Shown: one piece after another, positions 32,063-43,016 of the stretch
Numbering within the stretch: position 1 is the first letter of the stretch
Layout: each line of letters opens with the position of its first letter
NCBI GenBank assembly: GCA_031216915.1
Contig: CM062297.1
Span: 180,134,350 to 180,198,349, forward strand
Origin: Pictodentalium vernedei
Taxonomy: Eukaryota > Mollusca > Scaphopoda > Dentaliida > Dentaliidae
DNA: 64,000 bases
Direction: 5' to 3'
Made by a program: the position numbers and the translations under genes
Notes under the pieces: generated by a model
What the model was told of the DNA's origin: nothing
Database searches by the model: none
The model's input: the letters and a program-made list of their open reading frames with translations, nothing else

Positions 32063-32688
32063 TTTACACTAAGGCTGTACAGTGCACAGGGTTAGTTACT
32101 CAGTTACACAGGAAACTTTTTTATAACCCGAAAGCATGACTAACCCTCTTCTTTGAACAGGGTTAGTCACACTTTCTGGTTATAAAAAATTGGTAACGGC
32201 CTTATCACACACTACATGAAAATATACACTGGCTAAGTCTGTAAAAATGCCCAGGCTTAATTGGTTTCATATTGTTACAAAGGCTGCAGGATTCAAAGAA
32301 CTAGTGGAAATATTCATACAGGATTGTAGAAATTTTTTTTAAAATGAATTCCAAAAATGAAAACATATTCTATTTTCAATTAATAGGTTGTTAACAGATG
32401 CTTGAACATTTAATCAATTAGTTGTCCTCCAACAGTATTCCATTGCCATAGCAGTGGTTTTTAGTCAACTCAGGAGGCAACCAAGACTTTGCTAAAAATC
32501 ACTACTTGGCCTCTAGGCCTGCAGCATGTGCTGTAGTAGAAAATCTGAAAAATTGTCCAGGCCTTTAATTATTAAAACAGACTTGGTTTGGTTTTATTAA
32601 TTAGATTTTTTGTGCGAACACAGCTTTTAGAATCTTGTTTATCACTGAATTTCTTCTGAGTTGGCACTTTGCCTTTCACTTTTTATTT

Positions 32689-32940
32689 TTAACCCTTAAG
32701 TCCTCAGATTAATTTTAAAGTATTTATGGCCTTTTTCTGTTTACATAGTTATTGATGACTTGGCAGTGGTTCTACATCACTGCTGGCTGCCTGTACAGGC
32801 AGCCAGCAGTGATGTAGAACCACTGCCAGGGAAAATTCAGTCTACACACAAGAGTAATAAAAAAGATTACACAAGGGAGCACCTGCTTCAATGCAATATA
32901 AAAGTGGCGGTTTGGGGCTATATGGGGGCTTAAGGGTTAA
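32689..32940. mobile_element. TTAA-flanked MITE family T3 (copy 1)
   Basis: TTAA encloses CCCTTAAGTCC and GGGGCTTAAGGG as inverted ends. The core is a perfect hairpin from GGCAGTGGTTCTACATCACTG to its complement around GCTGGCTGCCTGTACAGGCAGCCAGC. A second copy is at 62674-62925. TTAA duplication again suggests mobilisation by a piggyBac-type transposase. Confidence 0.75.
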
Positions 32941-33377
32941 ATCATGTCATAGAGGCTGAGGGCAATCTTCCACCTCAAAATGAAAGGCTTGCTTTCAAGT
33001 TTTTTAATTAAATTTAATTTATTCACCCATTGTCCCCTTATTGGGGAATATGGGGTCCAAATTAACATGTACAGAAGAACAGATGTACAATGAGTCTATA
33101 GTATACATAATATAACTTTTAGCATAACTACCTGTCAGGTTGCTTTTCCCACAGGAGCTGCCCCTCCCCCTTCCTAGTCTAGGTCAGGCTGCCGATGCAT
33201 CAACCTCTGTATTTTGTCATCTATATTATACTCAAGGTCATTAACCCTTCCATCATTGCAGCATCTTCCTAACTACTTTACACTCACCATCAGCTAGATT
33301 ATTTAATAGATAGAACAACTGACATTTCCAATCTGTAGCCCAGGCTTCCAGACTGGATACATCAATTGTTCCACACT
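32941..33377. other. Non-coding DNA, nothing recognised
   Basis: No gene, shared repeat or hairpin was noticed. Confidence 0.3.
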
Positions 33378-33631
33378 TTAACCCTTTACCCAACTTAACA
33401 GCCAATACTATACAGCGCTATTTGCAAAAATCACCATTCAATTTTCCTTATTATTTTATTTTTTATCTCAAAAACGTAGCTTATAACCCCTAATTGGAAC
33501 AAGCTCATTGAGCTCGTTCTAATAAGGGGTCAGAAGCTAATTTTTTTTTTACGCAAAAAATGAAAAAATATAAGTATTCAAGAATTTTGTTTGCAGACGA
33601 CGTCTACTTTGCGTGTTAGGTAAAGGTTTAA
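33378..33631. mobile_element. piggyBac-like MITE, subfamily A (copy A3)
   Basis: TTAA flanks CCCTTTACCCAACTTAAC at the left and GTTAGGTAAAGG at the right. The hairpin is partly decayed (ACGTAGCTTATAACCCCTAA against TTAGGGGTCAGAAGC-like sequence). Confidence 0.75.
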
Positions 33632-33792
33632 AATAAAAATGACCACCGCCTGTACATATGACAATAGACCATAGCACAGATTCACATAGAATCAAAAGTC
33701 TTCTGCAAGAATGACAATCCTAAATAATATTTCTTTCTATGCAACATGAAAGTGGAGAGCCTTGATTCTTTCAGTGCTCAGGTGCTGTTTCT

Positions 33793-34043
33793 TTAATTGG
33801 TAGAGTGCTAAAAAAATTTCTCAGCATCAAAATTCATTCACACATTTTTGCCTTGTTACAATTTATGGGAGAATGCATATAGGCACTCTCCTATAAATTG
33901 TAACAAGGCAAATCGAAGGAAATGTTGTAATTTAACTTTGAAGATAATATGAAGGACATCCACAGAATATGAAGCCTTTAACTTTACGCACATGCTGTTC
34001 AGAATAAAGCCGAAATATGGGCTTCCAGCACTCTACCAGTTGA
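33793..34043. mobile_element. TTAA-flanked MITE family T2 (copy 3)
   Basis: It starts TTAATTGGTAGAGTGCT and ends GCTTCCAGCACTCTACCAG. The central hairpin GCCTTGTTACAATTTATGGG is followed by its complement around ATATAGG. The end sequence CCGAAATATGGGCTTCCAGC corresponds inversely to the start of the copy at 58563. Confidence 0.75.
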
Positions 34044-34381
34044 AGCCTCAAAACTGTTTTTATACACAAAAAACCTGTTCTTAAATAAAAAAATGCACAC
34101 TACCACTATGAGTATTGGTTAATGGTGCCTGCAAAATGGTGACTTTCCATTTATCAGTCCAACTCTCATTTCAGTGTGTACAATAAATATCTTTAGCCCT
34201 GATAATTTGCTGGAATTTTCAATTACAGTCATTGCTGAGCTAAATATTTTTTATGTCTTTTTATGTTAACATGATAAAATATTTTATTATTGTGGATCTT
34301 AATCAAGAATAATTTTTTTCTCATTTCTCGTTACCAGTACTCTTAATTTTATTGATTTTGTTTTTATCTTCTGTATTCTAG

Positions 34382-34499
34382 CTTTCTGACAGTGTTGGGT
34401 GAATTCTTTTTACCATTAGTATTGACAGCATCTTGGCTTGCTGTACTTGGTGTAGCAACAAGGATTTTGGTGTATGATAGAGAAACTGGACAACATGAG
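34382..34499 (+). CDS. ABCA: ABC transporter subfamily A, exon b (first transmembrane block)
   Basis: The acceptor TGTATTCTAG precedes, and GTGAGG follows as donor. The first base completes the Tyr codon begun in exon a. Then 39 codons read FLTVLGEFFLPLVLTASWLA and VLGVATRILVYDRETGQHE, a hydrophobic helix followed by a charged turn. This corresponds to the segment after QMPYPC in ABCA proteins, where a membrane helix leads into the cytosolic loop before the next exon. It ends in phase 0. Confidence 0.85.
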
Positions 34500-34527
34500 G
34501 TGAGGAGTCTGAATGGGAATAAAAATA

Positions 34528-34670
34528 CAGTGGAGCTCACTTTCTTGTATATCTTTTAATTAAATAACCGTGTTAATTGCATATAATTTAAAAACACCAA
34601 ACCATTTATTGTACCTTCAGTACAAGTTTGACCTGTCACTAGGAGATCGATAAATGAATATAGACAGACC
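34528..34670. mobile_element. TA-flanked MITE family T4, partial copy
   Basis: ACAGTGGAGCTCACTTTC and ATCTTTTAATTAAATAACCGTGTTAATTG match the left ends of the family copies at 19246 and 59055. The remainder is missing. It lies in the 1.2-kb ABCA intron. Confidence 0.55.
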
Positions 34671-35728
34671 TTACTTGCTTGAGTATGGCAGACTCTCACA
34701 CAGATGGCGTAAGTTGTGCTTTGGTGTTTAGTCATGGCATCGAAACACCCTCATTAGATACATTTATCATATTGTTGCCAGACTCAGCTCTTGCTTTAGC
34801 CAATGAGCCCCTGTCATTTTCTTGTTGTGATTTTGCATTTTACTCCCAAACACTGTATTACATGCCGTTGATGATGTTTACTTAACATGTCATGTAGACT
34901 GTGACATATTGCCTGTATTGGACTTCACTTGTGGGGGATTGGCCATCCCATGGCATTGCACTTGTATAATTCTGACATTTGAAAATATGAAATTGTTCAT
35001 ACTCAGTTATGTTTGTCAAATATGTTAATATTCAATTAAGAATTGAATGCAATTTTTATAATCTTTATTGGAGTATGAACGTGTGGGAATGGGTACAAAT
35101 TGTATGAATCCCTTTGGGATTCATACATAATTTGTACTCATTTCCACATGTTCGTACTCCAATAAAGATTATAAAAATTGCATTCAATTCTTATAATTAC
35201 ATTCTGTAACTGTTTAAACTACTTTTTTTCCCCCCACGAATTGTCATTCGCCGTTGTTGAAAATCATACTACTTTCAGTCGTTGGAATCAAGAACTAGCG
35301 CAGGCCTTTGTTCCATCTAAATGATATCTCAAAGGCAAATAAGCTTTAATTTTCACAACTTCAGAAATGGAAACAAGTATTTTAGTAATGGGCTTTATGC
35401 CACAGTTGGGAAATGTCACCAAAGAAACAGCAGCGGAGTTGATCACTGTGAGAGGTGCAAAAAGTTAAAAACCTGCCCAAAAACCACCCGAATTACATTA
35501 TGTCAACTGTGCTCTACCATAAATGCGGGTCAAAGTTCAACCAAATGTATTCATTGGAAAATGAATTACATTTGGTCATGACGTTTTCATACAGCTGACC
35601 AATGGGAATTGAGTATTTGAACCCAAAACGTATAACTACATTAACAATGTAATTATGAAAAAATATAATCTCATTGTATTTAATTTTTTGTTTTTCATAA
35701 CAGATTTACATTACTTTCTTTTTATTAG
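34671..35728. other. ABCA intron remainder with a large hairpin element
   Basis: A hairpin at 35039-35192 dominates. Downstream, 35230-35640 shows ORF 35321-35581 with several Cys residues, but no family was recognised and no splice context supports it. I treat it as non-coding. Confidence 0.35.
35039..35192. repeat. Long near-perfect hairpin
   Basis: Arms of about 70 bases (AAGAATTGAATGCAATTTTT, ATAATCTTTATTGGAGTA, GAACGTGTGGGAATGGGTAC, AAATTGTATGAATCCC) are followed by their complement with few mismatches. No second copy is seen in this window. Confidence 0.8.
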
Positions 35729-35919
35729 ATGATGGTGGTAATGGGTCTGAATGGTGGATGGAGTACATTTGTTTGGTTTTTCATCTCCATGGTCATATCA
35801 GCATTACTGGGCATATTGTTTGCAGTGATCTTATATGTATGCACCGTGACAAGTTACAGCAACATAATCATTATTTTTATTGACATACTTCTTTTTTCAT
35901 TTTCCTCTCTACTTATGTG
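35729..35919 (+). CDS. ABCA: ABC transporter subfamily A, exon c (second and third helices)
   Basis: The acceptor TTTTATTAG is followed by 63 codons and two extra bases before donor GTAAGT. MMVVMGLNGGWSTFVWFFIS matches the ABCA block in which a short cytosolic MGL motif enters a membrane helix. Further hydrophobic stretches (ISALLGILFAVILYVCTV and IIIIFIDILLFSFSSLLM) form two more helices. The last two bases, TG, join T from 57688 to give Cys, which is also the expected residue at this point. The following intron is 21.8 kb. Confidence 0.87.
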
Positions 35920-37049
35920 GTAAGTATCTGTAAGTATATTACTATATTTTTATACTGTACCAATGACCCAGACTTAGCTGTTGCTAACTCTAAAATATTT
36001 AGGGCCAAACGCAAATTTTACCCCCCAATCCCCAAAATTTGCATCTAAAACCGAAAATTACATGTCCTGTATGGTCCTCCATACTTTTACTCCACTGTGC
36101 ATGCGCAGTGTCAAGGAGGTCTCGAAATTGGCGCAAATGTCATTCTTTGTTTGGCCCTCAATACAGTTACACTTCACTGTTATTTGTGCTTGTAAATCTC
36201 AGTTTTAATGATGCCAGACACATAATTATGAGAGAAATGGTGGATATAAGGAGGAATATAAGGAGGAAATAGAAGGAGGAGAGGAAAAAACAGTGGAAAG
36301 AAATGTTCAGGGCTGTAACTTATAATTATTTTACAAAATTATTCATGTTACCTATTTTTGAGGCATGACCTTGTTGTGGTTATTCTTGCTATGAATGTTC
36401 CATTGTTTAATCAGTGCTTCCTCTCTCCCTTTCCTTTATTCCCCCCTAGATATTCTCCCATGCTTTTTGCTTATTTTTTTGTAATGTTTATTACTAAAAT
36501 TTCTTGGGAGTTTTGGCTTGGAAACAGAATTATTTTCTGTTTTTTTCCCCATGTTTGCGTCCTCACCCTTGGGTGTTTAGGCATTTTAGTCTGCATCTAC
36601 CATCTTGATGTTCTGCAGTTTCTTCTCTGGAAGTCTCTGTTTTGCATCAGATAGTGTTTAAATTGGTAACTGATTTCGGGCCATGTTTATCAGTGCCTGG
36701 AGTCATGGTTCCGGTTTGTTTACACTTTTTGTTTGTGTTGACAACGGTTACTTCTTATAGTGATTACTTGTCCTCTCCTTAGTTCAGTTCATAGCAAGAT
36801 ACATTAATATTGTCCGTAAGTGTTACATTAATTTTTTTAAATGATTTTAAAATTTTTGTCCACACTTAGGCTTTTTTGGGATCCATTTGGGCTCATTGTT
36901 CCCATTGGGAACTTGGGCTCTTCTGAAAATTTTTTCCAAAATTTTTTTTTTTAAATTATTTTCTTTTGAAATGTTATAATGGATTATAATATGTATATTT
37001 ATTTCAAGGGCTAGTGCGAGTAATATGACTGTGTATATTTTTTCATGTT

Positions 37050-39920
37050 GAAAAAATATTGTTCAAATTGTAATGCGAGGATATCTTCCTCTAATTCACA
37101 GGTTCATTGTGTTTCTTATAGTCAATGTATTCACACTAATTCTTGCTCTGTGTGTGTTGATTGATATGACAACATTAGAGACGTGTGTCACGGTATTTTG
37201 TTAGCGGTGACGGGTCCATAACGGTCCTCTCTCCATAGGGTCACTCTATATTATCAGTTTCTTTTTCAGAATTCAGAGTGATGTTTCAATGATGTCTTCA
37301 ACAAGTGAGTCTCCATCGTTGCAATATTAGGGCTAGCGGTAAGTGCTCAAGGTATTACGACAATTGCCGGGAGTTTGCTAGTTCGATCAAAGGCATTGAT
37401 CGCCCGCTAGTCCACCCGGGGGCGTGACCATTCACCGAATGGCTCAGCACCCAGGTTTGTCCGTCGCGGCCCAGGGAAGCAGATTGGGTGATGCAAGTAC
37501 TATAAAACATCAGATGTGCACACCCAGCAACGACGGATCCGAGGATAGTACGGAGGAAGCCCGTCAGTCCGGTAGCTAGCTCGTTGAGGTCCACCGCGAG
37601 CGAGAGAGGCCCCCTCTCTCTGGCATCAAAATCTGCACCGCGATGTTGTTGTATGTTTGTTCGCTTAGTTGGAGCTTACGTCCACTCCTCCTGCTCGGGA
37701 CGCTCCGTCGCATGACAGTCCGACGCGGCTGTTATATTGGCTTCCTCATCCTCGTCAACACACACGACCGCACCTTGGCTATGTGACCACAGATTTCCAG
37801 GGGACGTTCGCATATTATATAAATGCAGGATTGAACGTCCCTGGTGCTCCTGCTTCGCCGACCAAGGAATACACGTCAACCAGGTCACTCCATCTGCTAG
37901 CCAAGGATACGAGACCTTTCCAGTTGGGATGTTCTCATATTATATAAATGCAGGAATGAACGTCCCTGGAGCTTCCAGCGGATAATTTACATAGGACCTC
38001 AGCTCCACAGATCTCATAGAGTAACATGAACAAGGTGTTGTTACCGTGATGTCTTCGTAAAGTGTGCTTCAGTCGTCACAGTCAAATGAAGAGTTAGTGG
38101 CAAAAGTGCTCATGTAGATGTGTCAATTGCCTGGAGTTCCCTAGTAGGATCGATCTTTGGTGTCTGCAAGCTCTCCCGGTGTCACGACCATTCACCGAAT
38201 GGCTCTGCACCCGGGTTCGTCCGTTGCGGTCCAGGAAGGAAATTTTGGTGATGCGAGCACTATAAATACAATGTGCACACCCAGTGACAACGGATACGAG
38301 GATAGTATGGAGGAAGCCTATTAGTCCGGTTCCTAGCTCTTCCAGGTCCATCCGGGTTGCGAGCCAGAGAGGTCCCTCTCTCATACTACAACATCTGGGC
38401 ACAGATGTTGTGGTACAAAACGTTCCGCAGTCGGGGCATTCGTTCACCGCTCGGGCCACTCTGTTATATAGACAGTCCAGAGAGACTGCTCTTTCAGCTT
38501 CCTCATCCTCACGGCAGCACACGCAACCGCACCTTGGCTACGTGACCAGTCATATTCAACCAACATCGCCGACCAGGGATTCTATGGCGACTAGGCCACG
38601 CCATCCGGTAGCCAAGGATACGAGGCCTTCATACTCCGGACGTCCGCATATAAGAAATATGCAGGAGTCAATGTCCAAGGAGCTTCCAGCGGCTAAATTC
38701 TGTAAGACCGCAGCTCCATAGGCCTCCGTTACGGACGTGCTATCGCAGATAGCACAAATTATCACAGCATCCCAGCACCCGACAGTAACTCTGTCGGATT
38801 AAGAATTATCCGAGGAAGCTGGGTTGGTACGTTCCACTGCAGGTTCAGGCACGGACGACCAAGAATTACAAGTGGTCCGACAGGATGGCGAAAGGGATAC
38901 AGATGAGTTGTATTTTCCCTTTCGGAACAACATAATTGCCGTAGAGTGCATCCAGCATTATCTTCTGACGTTGTTCCTCCGGACCAAAATTGCTGCGTTG
39001 CCGGATAAGAGACTGACAGTGCCACTGGACTCAGAATTTTTATCGGTTTAGGGACATCATCCCTCAGTTTCCGACATAGTCCAGAAATGTCTCACGGACA
39101 TTTGATCTGTTGAATGACGCTATATATATATATAACTTGCTACCTAAATGGGCAGGTCAGGTTTCTTATCGGCAAATGCTCTACATCTGCCTTTCATCAA
39201 TTCAAGGAATAATTTGAAACGGCAGGACAGAGCATTCTGAGAGTTCTCTGCGTCTAGACGACCAGGCCAGGACCTAGTATTGTTTATACCGTCGTCAGTG
39301 TCAATTCCAACCACGATGTTGAAAACGACAATATCGTCTAGCAGGGTTAGCTTAGATGCATCATTGTACGCAGATCACCTTACCAGAGCATTATCATTAC
39401 GTCTCAAAGGAAAAAGAATTCCAGGATGTGCAACCTCCTTAAGAGTTCTTTCAAAGGCCTCACGTAAAACTCCGCCCTTTTAGTGGCAATATGGAGTTGG
39501 TTAGACATGACGTGGCCCTGGCTACATCCATGCGTGTGGATAGTAAGATGAAAAACTCTCTCAGAGTCGCTCCAGTCTCTGGAGAGTTTCTCTTCGACGG
39601 CAAGCTTTCTGCAGTCTATGATCAGATAACTAAAAAAGCTTCAGACTCTCTGCTATGCAAATCCACTTCCATATAGTCGGATTCAGCGGAGAAAAGTAGG
39701 ACAGGCTCTTCTGGGACGAATACATCCAAGGAAAGTTCCTGTAGGGGTTCCTATTTGTCCTCTAGGTCTTACTCTAGAGACCGTCAGGGTAGTGACACAG
39801 GAAGGGGCCGTAATTCTGGCAGAGACATCCGGTCAGATGCCCCTAGGTCGACGGAGGCCGTGGAGGACATGGCTTCTCCTTCCGCAAGCCTCGCAGGACC
39901 AGGAGGTAATGGTATTATCC
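37050..39920 (+). pseudogene. DIRS copy 2 ORF1 remnant with duplicated segment
   Basis: The start corresponds to the copy 1 N-terminus (CSNC-type cluster, 37060-37090). The region around TTCACCGAATGGCTC appears twice (37430 and 38192), with its upstream context TCTTC..AGTG also twice (37296 and 38050), so about 760 bases were tandemly duplicated. A smaller duplication involves TCATATTATATAAATGCAGG-like sequence at 37810 and 37934. The C-terminal Arg/Gly/Ser-rich part is at 39740-39910. Many stops and frameshifts are present. Confidence 0.75.
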
Positions 39921-39999
39921 TCTATCGTGTACCAGTGAGCGGAAGACTGTCGAGTTTCTCAATTAATTGGGAGTAGATTACGGACATCCCTTGGATTCG

Positions 40000-41700
40000 A
40001 GGGGTGATTTCAGAAGGACTAAATTGTCCTTCAAACGAAAACCTCCGTTAACTCGAAGTTCAAGATGGACTCAGCTTCTGTCAAGTCCACAGGAAAGAGG
40101 CTCGCTTCCATCAGAAGTCCAGTCTCTTCTGGAATGATCGCGATAGAGATCATAGAAATCCAGGAATTTCCAGGTTTCTACAACCATCCTTTTCTGGTTC
40201 CAAAACCAGACGGCTCGTTCCGTCCACTCATAAATCTGAACTGGATAAACAATCTGATCGTGGCTCCAAGTTAAAATATGGAGTCCATCTGATCAGACAG
40301 AGCGAGTTTTCGGGTCTACGACTATGCTATATGCATAGATCTCAAGATGCTTACTTTCACGTCATGGTACATCAGGCGTTCAGAAAGTATCTTTCATCAT
40401 AGGAGTCGTGTATCAGCTTCAAGCAATATGCTTCGGTCTGAATCTATCCCCCTGGGTTTTCACTCGAATAATGAACTCGGTAATGACTCATTTCTGAGCT
40501 CATCTGCGATAATGTCAGCCTACCTGGACGACATTCTTTAGAGGTACGGCAATGAGTTAACGCTTCAGAACGATGTGCAGAATCTGCTTCTATTGCTCCG
40601 ACGTCTCGGTTTCATAAGTAAACGAGGAGAAGTCGGATCTGGTATCGTCCAAGACATTCACCTACCGGGGGATGAGCTTCGAGACGCACAACATTCTCGT
40701 TCATCTGCCATTAACCAGAGCGAAATTAATCAGTTGTTATGCTCACTATTGTCTTTGCTCAGACAAGGTCTCAGCGAGAGATCTCATGAGACTGATACGT
40801 TTGTGCGGAGCTGCTGCGATTTTATTCCGATGGGGCGGTTACGCACTTGCCCTCTCCAATTTCTTCTGATCCAGAATTGGAGGGTGAAGATTTTTTCGCT
40901 CGATACGGACATCTTCTTGTCAATCAAGTGAATAAGAGATTCAGACTTGGGCAGGTTTTCAGTGGTTAACTCAGGGAGTTCCACTGCAATTGCCAGATCC
41001 GAGTTTTACAGTTTTGACGGATGCCAGTCAAACAGGTTGGGTCGTATCATTGAGCACAACGGATTTGAAGGGCCAGGGTCTTTGGGATCCGTAGTTCCGA
41101 ATCAAGCACATTAACATCAAGAATGATGTCATTTTGGCTTGCGCTATGTTATTGGATGAACGTTATTCAGAATGCTCATGTGTTAATTCTGTCCGACAAT
41201 TCGGCGGTATTAGCGTATTTTCGGAACTAGGGAGACACTCATTCCATTCTGTTATTCATGTTAACGGAAGGAATCTTTCTGTTTGTACTAGAACATCAAG
41301 TTCTCCTATCGGCCCGTCATATTCCGGGTCGTCTGAACGTATTAGCAGACTCCCTTCACGGAGGAGCCGCTTGTTACCACCAGAATGGACTTTCAACAAA
41401 CGAGTATTCAATCAGATTTGCTACCAAGGAGAGCGGCCAATGATCGACTTATTCGTGACGCATCTCAACAATCAGTTGCAGACGTATGTGTCACAATGTT
41501 CGGATCTTTGAGCGTTTGCAGTAGACGCTCTGTCGATCTTGTGAGACGGAATAATAGGATATGCGTATCTTCCAGCGCCATTGATTCAACAGATATTGTT
41601 CAAGTTAAATATGTCAATGCACTATTCTGTTGGTAGCATTTCTAGCTCCACAAAGACCGTGGATTAATCTACTCAGGCATCTGTTGAGGGACATGCCGTG
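40000..41700 (+). pseudogene. DIRS copy 2 RT/RNase H/methylase-like remnant
   Basis: FYNHPFLVPKPDGSFRPLIN, the catalytic SAYLDDIL (about 40515-40540), LLLLLRRLGF and DASQTGW-like RNase H blocks are present in shifting frames. The methylase-like block PMIDLFVTHLNNQL is at about 41440-41490. Stops make it non-functional. Confidence 0.8.
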
Positions 41701-41960
41701 GAAGCTTCCTCCACATTTCGGTCCATTCTGTGGTCAGATGGATTCAATTTACTATCAGTACTGCTTATGATAATATCTTCAATCAGCAGTCTGTGCTTTA
41801 GTTTTAAGTTCATGAAGTAAGAGTTCTTTCTACATCAGATCTAATATTGGTCTTAGCCCTCCACTTTCACTAATTTGTATCTGAGAAATATTGAGTCCAT
41901 TTCTGCAGATCTGCATTGTTTAGGTCCGTTATTTTTCACTCAGAATGTCATCCACTAAAC
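41690..41960 (+). pseudogene. DIRS copy 2 recombinase remnant, large internal deletion
   Basis: The sequence GAAGCTTCCTCCACA joins directly to TTTCGGTCCATTCTG. In copy 1 these are about 830 bases apart (12516 and 13348). The deletion removed the N-terminal part and the first catalytic Arg. The end segment around the catalytic His/Arg and Tyr is further damaged. Confidence 0.75.
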
Positions 41961-43016
41961 AGTGGCAACTATATATATGTAGGCTTTCGGTTCTGGCTGT
42001 GACTCTGTCCCTGCTGCTCCTCTTCGCTCTGGAGTATTTGATCCAGGGCAAGGGGAAGGGGGGAGGTGTGTTCCCTTAGGTCACCTGCTTTATAGTGTAA
42101 AGCAAGGGAATACCTCCCTTGGAGTCAGTAATTCCGAGTCGGTACCAGGAAGGTTTTAAAGTAAAGCTAATGTTTACTCATCTATGTAATATTTTTTAAG
42201 TGTTGCTCGGTGTGAGACATTTGTGTATTTCACATGTTAATCAGGCATTAATATACAATCCTCGGACACTTTTAAATGAGTATATAGAGTCTCATTTTGC
42301 TGGACTTCCTTATTTATTGGCTTTCCTTTAAAAAATATTAGTATAAAGGGTTATACTGGATGTTTTTAGAGATCATTGATGTTATTGCACTCAATTACAG
42401 AATGGTGTTGTGTCTTTCTTTTTGATACAAATAAGAAAGATACATGTAAAGCCTATCTCTCCTTTTCTCCTTGAGGGGATAGTTCTGTTACAGTAAAACC
42501 TGTCTTGAGAGACCACTGTCTTGAGAGACCACCTGTCTTGAGAGACCACATCTGTCAGGCACCGATTGGTTTTACTCTATAATGGACCTGCTATGGGAGA
42601 CCACCTGTCTTGAGAGACCACCTGTCTTGAGAGACCACTGTGACCTGGTACCAACTTGTATTTTTATGCCATAATGGACCTGTCTTGAGAGACCGCCCCT
42701 TTGAAGACTGAAACCATGACAAAAACTTTTTACCTGTTCTGGAATTGGAAAATCCATTGTGGTTATACTAACATAATTAAAAGTATTAAAAGCTTTTAAT
42801 TGTGTTTCAATTGCTAACTCATTAAAGATTGAGATGTTTTTATAGATTGTAGGATAAAATACCCTCGGACAAAATACCCTTAGGACATAATACCCTAAAA
42901 AAAAATACCCTTAGGACATAATACCCTCAATGGGTAGGGCAAAATACCCTCGGACAAAATACCCTCATATTTGTTTCATGTTCTGTGCTATCTGCCATTT
43001 ATATTGTGCTTCATAT

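Larger units (their letters stand above)
31320..32400. mobile_element. Composite: foldback element with nested hAT-like and piggyBac-like insertions
   Basis: The outer ends (AAAACAGAATATGTTTGCAC near 31340 and AATGAAAACATATTCTATTTTC near 32356) are inverted and match the outer element at 3189-4940. Inside, a partial piggyBac subfamily A half (about 31393-31460) and the hAT-like element at 31481-32062 are embedded. The hairpin block with GACTAACCC at 32120-32190 matches 4705-4750. Confidence 0.5.
14837..34381 (+). other. ABCA intron of 19.5 kb, transposon-filled
   Basis: The interval between donor GTGAGT at 14837 and acceptor TATTCTAG at 34381 holds no further ABCA exon that I can recognise. 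It contains the 165-bp array, the gypsy relic, many MITEs and hairpins listed separately. Correct joining across it is supported only by codon phase and family alignment. Confidence 0.7.

Noticed and set aside
35321..35581. Small Cys-containing ORF as a zinc protein gene
   Set aside because: Spacing of Cys fits no motif I recognise and there is no support from neighbours; it lies in an ABCA intron next to a hairpin element.
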